From NCBI GenBank assembly GCA_023446735.1, contig JAEXPQ010000085.1:1-31160 (forward strand): DNA of 31,160 nt. Direction: 5' to 3'. Position numbers and translations under genes: made by a program. Of the stretch, positions 7,618-15,794 are shown piece by piece. Source of the stretch: Verrucomicrobiota bacterium (lineage in GTDB: Bacteria > Verrucomicrobiota > Verrucomicrobiia > Opitutales > Opitutaceae). Under the pieces are notes generated by a model, which was not told the DNA's origin, searched no databases, and saw only the letters and a list, made by a program, of their open reading frames with translations. Position 1 is the first letter of the stretch, and each line of letters begins with the position of its first letter.

Positions 7618-9840
7618 TCACCGCTTCTCCGCGTAATACGAGGCGTACTGCTTCGAGCCATAGTAGCCGTAGCCGGAATAGTACTGGCTGCCGCTGCGAT
7701 TGGCCGGCATCGCGTTGAGCACCACTCCGGCGAAGGCCAGTTCGCTTTTGCGCAGGCGGTTCACCACCTGCCGCACATGCGCCCGGCTCGGGCCGGCGAA
7801 ACGGCACACGTAGATGAGCTCGTCGGCCACGGCGCTGAACGCCTCGGCGTCCGGGAACACCCCCGCCGGCGGCGTATCGATGATCACCACGTCGAAACTG
7901 CGCTGGAGCGCCTCGAAGAGGTCGATCAGTCTCCGGTTCGAGAGCATCTCGCTCACCTTGCGGGATACCCCGCCCGTGGGGAGCACGAACAGGTTGGGCA
8001 CCACCTCGAGCAGCGCCAGCGCGGAATCCTTCAGATCCACGGGGACCTCCGCCTTGGCGGTTTGCAGCCAGAGCAGGGTGCCGGCCTTGTTGTCCGCCTT
8101 CGCCAAACGGTGCAGGGTCGGGCGGCGGAAATCGCCGTCCACAATCACCGTGCGTTTGCCGTGCGCGGCGAAGGACTCGGCGAGGTTCGCGGCCACGAAG
8201 CTCTTGCCCTCGCTCGGCTGCGTGCTGGTGATGAGGATCGTCTTCGGCAGTTCCCGCCGGGAGCTGAGCTGAAGCTGGCTGTACAGACCGCGGAAACACT
8301 CGACCCCGTGCTCGTCGAGATCCTTCGCGACGAGCATCGAGCGCGCGTCCTCCTTCACGTCGCGCACCATGGCGACCTCCGCCAGCAGCACGGCCCCGAG
8401 GTACTGCTCCACGTCCGTCCACGTCTTGAGCCGGTTGTCGAGCAGGTCGGCGGCGAGGGCGTATCCGAAGAATGCCGCCCCGAAGAGCAGGATGACGATC
8501 AGGGCGACCTTCTTGACGTTGGGCGACACCGGTTCGTCGGGCAGGCCGGCGCGGTCGACGATCTTGATGTTGGTGTTCTGCAACTGGCTCGAGATGCCGG
8601 TCTCGTTCTGGCGGGCCAGGATCTGGGAGTAGACCTGGCGGTTGGTCTCCACCTCGCGCCGCAGCACGTTGTAGCCGATCGACAGCTGGTCGAGCCGCAG
8701 CGATTCCTTCTCCGCCGCCGCCAACTCCTTCTCGAGCTGCGCCTCGTTCTTCTGCGCCTTCTCGCGTTGGTTGCGCAAATCGCCCAGCGCGGCCGCCAAC
8801 TGCTGGTCGCGCAACCTCTCGCGCGACACCAGCGCCCGGGCGTTGTCGATCATCTGCGGGTGCCGCGCGCCGTAGCGTTCGGCCAACACCGCCCGCTGCG
8901 CCTGCAGCTTGTCGACCTCCGCCTGCGCCGCCGCGAAACCGGCGAACTCCGGCAGGGTGGCCAGTTCGAGCACGTTGGTTTCGTCCTTCACGATCCCCTC
9001 GACCTGGGTCAGACGCGTTTCGCTCACCAGACGCGCCACCCGCGCCTGGGTCACGGCGGAGCTCAGCGCCTTCAGCCGTTCGACCACGATGTTCTGGTTC
9101 TCCTCGAGCGAGACGAGGTTGTACTTCGTGCGATACGCCTGCAGGTCGCGTTCGCTGGCCTCGACCTTCCGGCGCAGCTCCTCGGCCTGCCCGCCCAGAA
9201 ACTCGATCGCCGCCGTGTTCGAGCTGCTCGAGCGGTCGATCAGGTGCAGGATGTATTGCTCGGCGATCCGGTTCACGAGCCACTGCGCCGTCCTGGGATC
9301 ACGGTGCCGCAGGCTCAGGTTGATCAGGAGGGTGCGACCGGCGCGCTCCACCTTCAGGCTGTCCGCCAACAAAGACTCCGCCGCCCGGATTCGTTCGTCG
9401 GCCGGCCGCTCAAGCACCGGCACGTCCCCCGATTTGGTGTACGGGGCGAAGAGCGCCGCGAGCTCCTTCTCCGGGAGCGAGGTCACCACCCGCTGGAAAA
9501 AGGTGTGACTCTGCAGCTGCTCGATGTGGGTCAGCAGCAGCGCGTCCGTGAGCGAGCCCTCCACGGTCGTGTCCACGACCTGCTTGATGTCGACCACGCG
9601 ATCGTTCTGCCGCTCGACCAACAGCGCCGCCTTGGCCTCGTAGACCTTCGGCCGGCTGAGCAGGCCGAAGCCCACCAGGCCGCACAACACCAGCGCCAGC
9701 GCACTCGCGGCCAGCCAGCGCTCCCGCACCACCAGCAGCACATGGCGCAAGTCGATCAGGGCCGCCTCGGGCGCGGCGGGTTTCGGCGCGGGAGCGGCCG
9801 GCGCAGGAGCGGGAGTGGACGGGGGAATGGGCGCGGACAT
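7618..9840 (-). CDS. wzc: Wzz/Wzc-type polysaccharide copolymerase with BY-kinase domain
   Basis: A 740-residue inner-membrane protein that sets chain length and couples polymerisation to export through tyrosine autophosphorylation. A Pro/Ala-rich N-terminal tail (1-28) precedes TM1 (~42-61), a large periplasmic domain with long coiled-coil stretches (~170-400), a Pro-rich PDEPVSPN and TM2 (~445-464). The cytoplasmic kinase follows, with Walker A ITSTQPSEGKS (ends 547), Walker A' VIVDGDFRRP (~565) and Walker B VVIIDTPPAG (~651). The C-terminus SQYYSGYGYYGSKQYASYY has eight tyrosines, the usual autophosphorylation cluster. Membrane and kinase domains are fused, as in proteobacterial Wzc. The gene follows the Wza-like gene after 144 bases and precedes the polymerase. 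No Shine-Dalgarno sequence is seen; CTCCTCC lies 11-17 bases before the ATG. Confidence 0.95.
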   Translation of the reverse strand: MSAPIPPSTPAPAPAAPAPKPAAPEAALIDLRHVLLVVRERWLAASALALVLCGLVGFGLLSRPKVYEAKAALLVERQNDRVVDIKQVVDTTVEGSLTDALLLTHIEQLQSHTFFQRVVTSLPEKELAALFAPYTKSGDVPVLERPADERIRAAESLLADSLKVERAGRTLLINLSLRHRDPRTAQWLVNRIAEQYILHLIDRSSSSNTAAIEFLGGQAEELRRKVEASERDLQAYRTKYNLVSLEENQNIVVERLKALSSAVTQARVARLVSETRLTQVEGIVKDETNVLELATLPEFAGFAAAQAEVDKLQAQRAVLAERYGARHPQMIDNARALVSRERLRDQQLAAALGDLRNQREKAQKNEAQLEKELAAAEKESLRLDQLSIGYNVLRREVETNRQVYSQILARQNETGISSQLQNTNIKIVDRAGLPDEPVSPNVKKVALIVILLFGAAFFGYALAADLLDNRLKTWTDVEQYLGAVLLAEVAMVRDVKEDARSMLVAKDLDEHGVECFRGLYSQLQLSSRRELPKTILITSTQPSEGKSFVAANLAESFAAHGKRTVIVDGDFRRPTLHRLAKADNKAGTLLWLQTAKAEVPVDLKDSALALLEVVPNLFVLPTGGVSRKVSEMLSNRRLIDLFEALQRSFDVVIIDTPPAGVFPDAEAFSAVADELIYVCRFAGPSRAHVRQVVNRLRKSELAFAGVVLNAMPANRSGSQYYSGYGYYGSKQYASYYAEKR

Positions 9841-9984
9841 GTCGAGGATCGGGAGGAGAAAAGACGTGGAAAGGATCTGCGTTCACCACCACAGGCCGGA
9901 GACCCGGAGCAGGAACAACACCGCCGCCGGGCGGCTGCACCCGGCGGCGGAAACTGTGATGCGATCAGGCGGACGGAACGTTGT

Positions 9985-10584
9985 TCAGAAAATGCGTTCG
10001 GGCACGAAGACCACGTCCCCCGGCAGCAGCGCGAAGGCCTCGCTGCCCCCGCGCCCGTCGAGCAGGCGCGCCACATCGACCGTGGTCGAGACCTCGGAGC
10101 CGTTCTCTCCGATGCGGGTCACCCGCACGCTGTCGCTCTTGGCGATGCGGGTGAAGCCACCGGCCTTGCTCACCGCCTCGACGATCGACAGGCTCGCCGC
10201 TTCGATCGGCAGCGCGATCTTGCCCGGCTCGCGCACCTGGCCCAGCACCGAGATCTCGCGCGGGCTGTACTCGATCACCGTCACCGAAATTTGCGGACGA
10301 ATCAGGATTTGTTCGTCGACGTAGGCCTTGGCGATCCGTGCCTCGGCCTCGGAAGGAGTCTGCCCCTTGATTTCCACCGCCGGGATCATCGGCAACGTGA
10401 TCCGGCCGGCGCCGTCGATCCGGCGGTCGAGGGCCTTGAGGTCCTCCTCGCCGTGCACGCTCACCCGCACCAAGTCGCGGGCGAAGAGCCGGTACTCGTT
10501 CGCGGTGGCGACGGACGCCTGTTGCGCCCGCAAGGGGGCGCCGTAGAGGACGACAAGGGCGAGCAGGAACGGCAGAAGACGCAT
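9985..10584 (-). CDS. wza: polysaccharide export protein (Wza-like, Poly_export + SLBB)
   Basis: A 199-residue short member of the outer-membrane polysaccharide export family. A signal peptide (MRLLPFLLALVVLYGAPLRA) has no lipobox cysteine, unlike E. coli Wza. The Poly_export domain covers ~residues 24-105 (YRLFARDLVRVSVHG, GRITLPMIPAVEIKGQTP, EQILIRPQISVTVIEY). One SLBB domain follows (ISVLGQVREPGKIALP, LSIVEAVSKAGGFTRIA), and the C-terminus LLPGDVVFVPERIF is typical of the family. Only one SLBB is present and there is no C-terminal amphipathic barrel helix. The beta-barrel encoded 13 bases upstream may therefore supply the outer-membrane pore. GAGGAA lies about nine bases before the ATG and supports this start. 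Confidence 0.92.
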   Translation of the reverse strand: MRLLPFLLALVVLYGAPLRAQQASVATANEYRLFARDLVRVSVHGEEDLKALDRRIDGAGRITLPMIPAVEIKGQTPSEAEARIAKAYVDEQILIRPQISVTVIEYSPREISVLGQVREPGKIALPIEAASLSIVEAVSKAGGFTRIAKSDSVRVTRIGENGSEVSTTVDVARLLDGRGGSEAFALLPGDVVFVPERIF

Positions 10585-10597
10585 CGGGCGGCGTTCC

Positions 10598-11749
10598 TCA
10601 GAACCGAGCACCGATAAAGGCGCCGGCGACGAGTTTGTTGCAGTCGGAGATCGCGAGCGTCGAGTTCGTCGCGCGGTTATTCAGGTCGGCCCCGGCCTCG
10701 ATCCGTTCGGTGAAGGCGTAGCTCGCCCGACCGCGCACCACGACTACATCGTCGGTGCGGGACGTGGGCCCGCCGACATAGTTGGCGTGTTCATAGGAGA
10801 TGCCGGCCGAGACCGTGAATTTCGGCGTCACCTTCCGGGCGAAATCGACTCCGGTGCGGAAGGAACGGATCGTCTGATCCACCGGGCTGGTGTCGAAATC
10901 GCGCTCGGCGAAGACCGTCACGGTGGTGTCGGGGTCCGGCGTCCAGTCGAGAGCTGTCTCGATCACCAGGCCGCTCTCGTCGTCGAAGGCCGCCGAAGAG
11001 AAGCTCCGGTACACATAGCCCGCCGCCAACCGGCCGGTCACCTTGGGCAACAGTTCCCCGTCAAAACCGAGGAGGAAGCGGTGGTCGGTGCTGTTGACGC
11101 TGGCCCGGCCGAAACGTTTCCGGGTTGCGGAGTCGCGGAAGGTGTAGCCCAGCACCGTCTCAAGCTTGGGCGAATACTGATAGCGGCCCTCGATCGCGGC
11201 CGAGGCTTTGCGCACCGAGCTGTACCCGGTTGTCAGGTAGTCCTGGTCGAGATAGGTGCCCTTCAAGCGGTAGCCGAACTTCTCCGTCGCAAAATGGCCC
11301 ACCGAGCCGGTGAAGCTGAGATCGTCGCTCTTCGTGCGCTCGTTGACGGTGGGATTGGCGAAGGAGTTGCGGCGATACGAGGCGGCCAGGCGGCCCTCCG
11401 ATTTCCCTTCCTCTCTCGCCCAATCGAGGTCGAGCGAGCCGTACGGATTGGACGAGTTCTCGTCGGTGTAGTCGCAGAATTGCTGGAACTCCACACCGCC
11501 GGCCACCTCGGCTCGGACCAGTCCGGCATCGCGCACCCAGATCAGACCGGGCGTGAGGCGAAAGAGCACATCCTCTTCCTCCAGATTGTTCGCGAAGATG
11601 TTGCTGTCGTATTCCGCGCGCAAAATCCCGCTCGCGTACAACTCACCGCCGCCGAGGGACGCCGCGGCGCGCACGTTACCGGTGGCCATGGCCAACGCCG
11701 CCGAAACGGTCAGGGCCAGCGCACGCCGGTGGTTTGGGAGATAGTTCAT
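10598..11749 (-). CDS. outer-membrane beta-barrel protein of the EPS locus
   Basis: A 383-residue exported protein: signal peptide MNYLPNHRRALALTVSAAL up to about NVRA-AA, then alternating amphipathic strands throughout and a C-terminal Phe (AGAFIGARF), the usual outer-membrane insertion signal. Repeated aromatic-ended strands (RLAASYRRNSF, KFGYRLKGTYLDQDY, LETVLGYTFRDSA, TGRLAAGYVYRSFS, VSAGISYEHANYVG, VRGRASYAFTERIEAGADL) match putative beta-barrel porins of the BBP2 type found beside Wza genes. It probably forms or supports the channel for polymer release. It lies 37 bases after the Ala-rich exported protein and 13 bases before wza, clearly one operon. The ATG at 11749 is preferred to a TTG two codons earlier. 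Confidence 0.87.
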   Translation of the reverse strand: MNYLPNHRRALALTVSAALAMATGNVRAAASLGGGELYASGILRAEYDSNIFANNLEEEDVLFRLTPGLIWVRDAGLVRAEVAGGVEFQQFCDYTDENSSNPYGSLDLDWAREEGKSEGRLAASYRRNSFANPTVNERTKSDDLSFTGSVGHFATEKFGYRLKGTYLDQDYLTTGYSSVRKASAAIEGRYQYSPKLETVLGYTFRDSATRKRFGRASVNSTDHRFLLGFDGELLPKVTGRLAAGYVYRSFSSAAFDDESGLVIETALDWTPDPDTTVTVFAERDFDTSPVDQTIRSFRTGVDFARKVTPKFTVSAGISYEHANYVGGPTSRTDDVVVVRGRASYAFTERIEAGADLNNRATNSTLAISDCNKLVAGAFIGARF

Positions 11750-11786
11750 AATCAAGGAGGAGCTTTCTGCTGAGACGGGGAAACGG

Positions 11787-12425
11787 TCAGGGGACGCTCG
11801 GGGAAGCCGGGGGAGGCGGCGGATTCCCGCCGCCCGTATTACCGCCGGTACCGCCGCCCGTGTTGCCGCCCGGAATCACCGGATTGTCGGCGGAACCGCC
11901 ACCGGTCGGCGCAGCGAGGGCCGAGCCGACGTCCGCACCGGGGGCCGCCGAGGCGGCCGCCGCGGTCGAGGCGGCCAGGATCTGGCTCGTGTTCGCCGTG
12001 CTCACACCGGCCGCAGTCAGTGCGCTCTCGGTGGACGCAAGGCAGGCGTTGAGGGCCGTCGACAGCGCCTGACCGGTAGCACCGGAGTCGCTCAAGGCCG
12101 TCGCGACGGAGGCCAACAAGCCCGCAACAGCGGACTCCAGCTGGCTTTGCCCAAGATTGACCGCCAGCGCAGCCACCGCGTTCTGGGTGATCGCTGCCGC
12201 CCGGGCCGGAAAGGCCTTCACCATCGCCGCCACGATCTCGTCGGCGGCGGCCGGATTGGCGGCGATCGCCGCGGCGACCGCGGTTTCGAGCGACTCTGGA
12301 GCATTTTGCACCGAAGCCACCAGTTCCTGGATCGCCGGCGAGGCGGGGGTGTTGGCAAACGTGAGGGGCGAGGTCGCGGCCATGGCCACGGCCAAAAGGG
12401 CGGAGGGAAGCACGAGTTTACGCAT
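11787..12425 (-). CDS. Ala-rich exported protein of unknown function, first gene of EPS export operon
   Basis: A 212-residue protein. MRKLVLPSALLAVAMAATS is a clear signal peptide with likely cleavage after TFA. The mature part (~25-165) is almost wholly helical in character, with Ala-rich amphipathic segments (LETAVAAAIAANPAAADEI, SQLESAVAGLLASVATAL) and only one cysteine. The C-terminal ~45 residues switch to a flexible Gly/Asn/Thr then Pro run (GGNTGGGTGGNTGGG, then PPPPP). I know no named family. As the first gene of the operon ahead of the beta-barrel and Wza-like protein, it may be a periplasmic or surface component of the export machine. That is inference from position only. The start is fixed by the signal peptide. 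Confidence 0.8.
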   Translation of the reverse strand: MRKLVLPSALLAVAMAATSPLTFANTPASPAIQELVASVQNAPESLETAVAAAIAANPAAADEIVAAMVKAFPARAAAITQNAVAALAVNLGQSQLESAVAGLLASVATALSDSGATGQALSTALNACLASTESALTAAGVSTANTSQILAASTAAAASAAPGADVGSALAAPTGGGSADNPVIPGGNTGGGTGGNTGGGNPPPPPASPSVP

Positions 12426-12869
12426 GAGTGTGGTCCGGGTTTGTAGGTTCTCCCACGAGCTTGAAACACGCCGATCCCAGCGGTTCCCGCAGGCGTGACG
12501 AACCGAAAATGACCAACCACGGACCGTACCGGACAAACGGCCCCTTCGGCGGTCGAACGGCGGTCGCGCCGGGCCGACACAGTAAAAGAAGTTTCAAGTC
12601 CGCAGCGCCATCGCACGACAGGCGGTTGGCCGTCTGCCACCGGAAGCCGGTCCCAGCCCGGGAACGGCAGATCGAAACCCGGGCAAATTTCGCTCCAGCA
12701 CTCCGCTTCCGTCTTCCTCGGAAAGGCGAACGACGCAGGCCCCCCAAAAAACCCTAAACCAAAACCCTAAACCCTGAACTCTGAACTCTGAACCCTGAAC
12801 CCCGAACCCTGAACTCTGAACCCTGAACCCGAAACCCTGCCCCCTAAACCCTTCCGTTTTCCGCGCCCC
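12426..12869. other. intergenic spacer upstream of EPS export operon
   Basis: This 444-base spacer separates the start of the export operon from the end of the LytTR gene. It should hold the export-operon promoter on the minus strand, but I see no convincing -35/-10 or -24/-12 pair. A CGGTTC...GAACCG inverted repeat at 12481-12505 would fall in the mRNA leader about 55 bases before the start codon. The part nearer the LytTR gene is a heptamer array, described separately. No credible ORF was found. Confidence 0.6.
12757..12850 (-). repeat. degenerate heptamer array (minus-strand unit TTCAGGG/TTCAGAG)
   Basis: About twelve successive seven-base units of the forms CCCTAAA, CCCTGAA and CTCTGAA run along the plus strand, with occasional one-base slips. 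The ends are degraded. The reverse-complement form of the same array occurs at 16757-16842 and again at 17064-17125. The unit resembles the telomeric CCCTAAA type by chance, but the array is internal and irregular. It lies just after the response-regulator gene ends. Confidence 0.9.
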
Positions 12870-13586
12870 TCACACCCCCATCGTGTCGCGGAAGATCTGC
12901 GCCATGCGCCGGCTCATCTCAACCCGGGTGCCACAGGTGAGGATCACCACCAGATCGCCCTCGGCGGTGAGCTCCGTCCGGGCGACATGCTCGAGGTTGA
13001 TGATCTGGCTGCGGTTCGCGCGGAAAAACAAGGCCGGATCCAGCCGTTGCTCGAACAGCTTCAAGGCCCGATAGATCATCGGCTTGCCCCCATCGAACCA
13101 GAGCCGGGTGTAGTTGCCGTCGCTCTCGAAGAGTCGCACGGAGCCAATGCGCACAAACCAACACTTCTGGCCCTCGCGCACGAACACCCGGCTGTTGGCG
13201 GTGTAGCGGTCCCGCTCCAGCACCGGCGCCGTGGGCTGGCTTTGCTCGTAGCGCTGCACGGCCCGGGCCAGCAACTCCGGGTCGATCGGTTTGAGCAGGT
13301 AGTCCAGCGCATTCACGCGGAACGCCTCCACCGCATGCTCCTGGTAGGCGGTGGTGAAGATCACCGCCGGCGCCGGTCCCTCGATCCGCTCCAGCAGCTC
13401 GAACCCGGTCCCGCCGGGCATCTCGATGTCGAGAAAGATCAGATCCGGGCGCAACTTGGCCACCAGCGCCACCCCCTCCTCGCAGTGGCTCGCCTCGCCC
13501 GCCACCTCGACCTCCGGCAGCGCCTCCAGCAACCGCCGCAGTTCTTCCCGCGCCAGTGGCTCGTCGTCGATGATCAATGTTCTCAT
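12870..13586 (-). CDS. LytTR-family response regulator
   Basis: A 238-residue two-component regulator predicted to bind DNA through a LytTR domain. The receiver domain (1-120) has the acidic pair D7/D8, phospho-acceptor D53 in DLIFLDIEMPGG, the switch Thr in VIFTTAYQEHAVEAF (T78/T79) and K99 in YLLKPID. The LytTR domain (~135-235) shows VREGQKCWFVRIGSVRLFES, the core FFRANRSQIINLEHV and VEMSRRMAQIFRD. It starts one base after the stop codon of the partner kinase, so translation is probably coupled. AAGGA lies about six bases before the ATG. Placed between the EPS export operon and a WecG-family gene, it is a plausible EPS regulator, but its target sites were not identified. Confidence 0.95.
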   Translation of the reverse strand: MRTLIIDDEPLAREELRRLLEALPEVEVAGEASHCEEGVALVAKLRPDLIFLDIEMPGGTGFELLERIEGPAPAVIFTTAYQEHAVEAFRVNALDYLLKPIDPELLARAVQRYEQSQPTAPVLERDRYTANSRVFVREGQKCWFVRIGSVRLFESDGNYTRLWFDGGKPMIYRALKLFEQRLDPALFFRANRSQIINLEHVARTELTAEGDLVVILTCGTRVEMSRRMAQIFRDTMGV

Positions 13587-13587
13587 G

Positions 13588-15480
13588 TCAGTCCTTGGAT
13601 TGGTTCAGGGCGGCGCCGGGCGGGACGACCGGGACCAGCACCTCGGCGACCACCTGAGCCCCGGCCTCCTCGCGCAGCGACACGGTCGCCGCCGGGCCGA
13701 AGATCAGCTTCACCCGCCGCTCCGCCGAGCGCAACCCGGTCCCGAGCGACTCCGCCGGCGGCTGCACGATCCGGCCGTCGTTGGTCACGGCCACCCGGAG
13801 TTGCCCGTTGGCCACGGTCGCCTCGATCCGGATCCGGCCGCCTTCGGGACGCTTCGCCAAACCGTATTTGAGCGCGTTCTCCACCAGCGTCTGCAGCAGC
13901 AACGGCGGGAAGGCCGCAGCCCGCGCCTCGGGCGTCGCCTCGATCTCCACCGCGAGACGATCCCCGAACCGCACCCGCTCGATCTCGAGGTAGGTCCGAG
14001 CCACCGACAGCGAGCGTTCGAGCGGCAGCAGGTCCTCCTCGGCTTCGGCGATCCCTGCATGCAGGAAAGTCGACAGCCGGGTGACGAATTCCCGCGCCTC
14101 GGCCGGCCGCGAGGCGATCAGCGAGCGCAGGCTGTTGAGGCTGTTGAAGAGGAAATGGGGCTGGATGGTCAGCTTCAGGTTGCGCAGCTCGGCCTCCTGC
14201 CGCGCCGCCTCCAGCCGCAGCGCCTCCATCTCCTTGTGTTCCGTCACATCCTGGAACACTCCATACATCACGCCCGGTGCCGGCGCGAACCCGGGCACAT
14301 CCGGCAGCCGCCGGCTCGTGACCCAGCGCCAGCGGCCGTCCGGCGCCTTGAGGCGGAACTCCTCCACCTCGCGGTTCGGCTCGGACTCCTCGTCCGCGCA
14401 CCACACCCGCAGCGAGAAACGGTCGTCGGGATGCGTGGCGGCATCGATCCGGTCCACCGAGGCCGGCTCGCCCGGCGCCACGCCGAAACAGGCCGCCCAC
14501 TCCCGGTCATGGACCGTGAGCCCGCGATCCGCGACCCATACCCACTGCGCCACCCGCGCGCCCTGCATCGCCGCCAAAGCGAGCTGCTCCGCGCGCTGCC
14601 GCTGCCGCTTGATTCCCCCCACCACCAAGGTCATCGCCGACAGCAAGGTCATGTAGCTGCTCACCCCGAACTGGGCGCTCAGGGCGTCCGGCGCCGCGAA
14701 GAAGCCCAGGCCGCGCGCCGTGAGACCGACCAGCACGAGCTCCATCAACAACACCGCCTGCACCGCGGCACCGAGGCCGAACGACACCACCAACACCGCC
14801 GCCAGCGGCAACGGCAGCAGCAGGGCCAGGGAGACTCCGTCCGCCGGGGCGGGCGCATCGCCGTAGACCAACAGCAACGGCCCGCACACCTGCAGCAGCA
14901 CGCGCAGGACACGGCGCAGCGGCGTCAACCGCCGCCAGCCGTCCCGGTTCGAAAGGATCAGGACCGGCGCCACGAGGCCGATCCCGGCCATGTGGGAGCC
15001 GGCTCGCAGCCCGATCTCCAACAGCCCGGGACCGGGGCCGCTCCCCAAGCCCCGTTCCAACGCCGCCCCGGCCAGCACCACCAACAGCGGTGGCAACACC
15101 ACGGCGCCGCCAAGGAAAACGCCCACCTCGCGCAAGCCCGCGAGACTGCGGTCGAACCGCAAGGATCGCGTCACCCCCAGCGCCACCGCCGCCTCGACCA
15201 GCACCTCGGCGCCCTCCCGCACCATCGCCCCGCCCCCCCACGACCACTGGCAGCACGCGCCCCCCGCCAGGACCCCGAGCAACAACCCCGGCAGATGCCG
15301 CAAGCCGCAGCACAGCACGACCCCCACCGCCAGCCCCGACGGCAACCAGAGGAGTTCCTCGCCCGAGGGCTGGAACGAGAACCAACGGCGCGAAACCCAC
15401 ACCGCCCCCGCCAGCACCGCCGCCAAGGCGAACTCCACGCCGAGGCGCCGGCCTGAAAACCGTTGGTGGGGGAAGGTCAT
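13588..15480 (-). CDS. MASE1-PAS-LytS-type sensor histidine kinase
   Basis: A 630-residue membrane kinase, partner of the adjacent LytTR regulator. The N-terminal ~280 residues form a MASE1-like multi-pass sensor (LGVEFALAAVLAGAVWVSRR, LLWLPSGLAVGVVLCCGLRHLPG, then further helices). Residues ~300-425 look like a PAS domain with PAC end (DDRFSLRVW, DGRWRWVTSRRLP, GVFQDVTEHKEME). The His_kinase domain of LytS/YehU proteins has phospho-acceptor His442 in LTIQPHFLFNSLNSL. The ATPase domain shows the N box LLLQTLVENALKYGL and a short G box ESLGTGLRSAERRV. The ATG at 15480 is preferred to a GTG at 15501 because MTFPHQRFSGRRLG leads directly into the first helix. What the MASE1 region senses is unknown. 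Confidence 0.93.
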   Translation of the reverse strand: MTFPHQRFSGRRLGVEFALAAVLAGAVWVSRRWFSFQPSGEELLWLPSGLAVGVVLCCGLRHLPGLLLGVLAGGACCQWSWGGGAMVREGAEVLVEAAVALGVTRSLRFDRSLAGLREVGVFLGGAVVLPPLLVVLAGAALERGLGSGPGPGLLEIGLRAGSHMAGIGLVAPVLILSNRDGWRRLTPLRRVLRVLLQVCGPLLLVYGDAPAPADGVSLALLLPLPLAAVLVVSFGLGAAVQAVLLMELVLVGLTARGLGFFAAPDALSAQFGVSSYMTLLSAMTLVVGGIKRQRQRAEQLALAAMQGARVAQWVWVADRGLTVHDREWAACFGVAPGEPASVDRIDAATHPDDRFSLRVWCADEESEPNREVEEFRLKAPDGRWRWVTSRRLPDVPGFAPAPGVMYGVFQDVTEHKEMEALRLEAARQEAELRNLKLTIQPHFLFNSLNSLRSLIASRPAEAREFVTRLSTFLHAGIAEAEEDLLPLERSLSVARTYLEIERVRFGDRLAVEIEATPEARAAAFPPLLLQTLVENALKYGLAKRPEGGRIRIEATVANGQLRVAVTNDGRIVQPPAESLGTGLRSAERRVKLIFGPAATVSLREEAGAQVVAEVLVPVVPPGAALNQSKD

Positions 15481-15794
15481 GTGGGCTCGGTTGCAACGCA
15501 CCCGCGCACCAGATCTCAGGGGAGACCTGCCGCACTCCGTGCAACCAATCCTACGGATACGAGTTCCCCGGTGTCATTGGCAAGCCGTACTTGGCGCCGA
15601 TCGATAGCCTGAATCCTCGCACCGAGACTTCCTTGCTCGATGGCGACGCGATGAGGCCGTCGAGAGGCGAGCGGCGAGGGACGAGAGCCAAACCGTCGGA
15701 GGCGCTGATCAAGTGCGCTTGTGCGCTCCGGGGCTCGCTCGGCACTCCGGCTCTCGACACTCGTCGTCTCGACGCTCGATTGGCTGATTACGCC
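15481..15794. other. spacer between kinase and WecG-family gene, with 7-base periodicity
   Basis: No ORF here looks coding. It should contain the promoter for the kinase/regulator pair on the minus strand. From about 15663 to 15784 the DNA has repeated CTCG/CGAG words at roughly seven-base intervals (for example CTCTCGA, CACTCGT, CGCTCGA near 15751-15780; GGCGAGC, GGCGAGG, GACGAGA near 15667-15688). This is a degenerate relative of the clearer heptamer arrays elsewhere in the window. Confidence 0.55.

Noticed and set aside
7174..10617. A 1147-codon plus-strand open frame across the polymerase, Wzc and Wza genes
   Set aside because: It spans three real minus-strand genes and their gaps, is rich in Arg/His/Gln, and has no recognisable domain. 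It is a composition artefact.
12757..12850. Telomere-like CCCTAAA repeats, possibly a replicon end
   Set aside because: The array is internal, short and degenerate, with units shifting to CCCTGAA and CTCTGAA, and genes continue on both sides.
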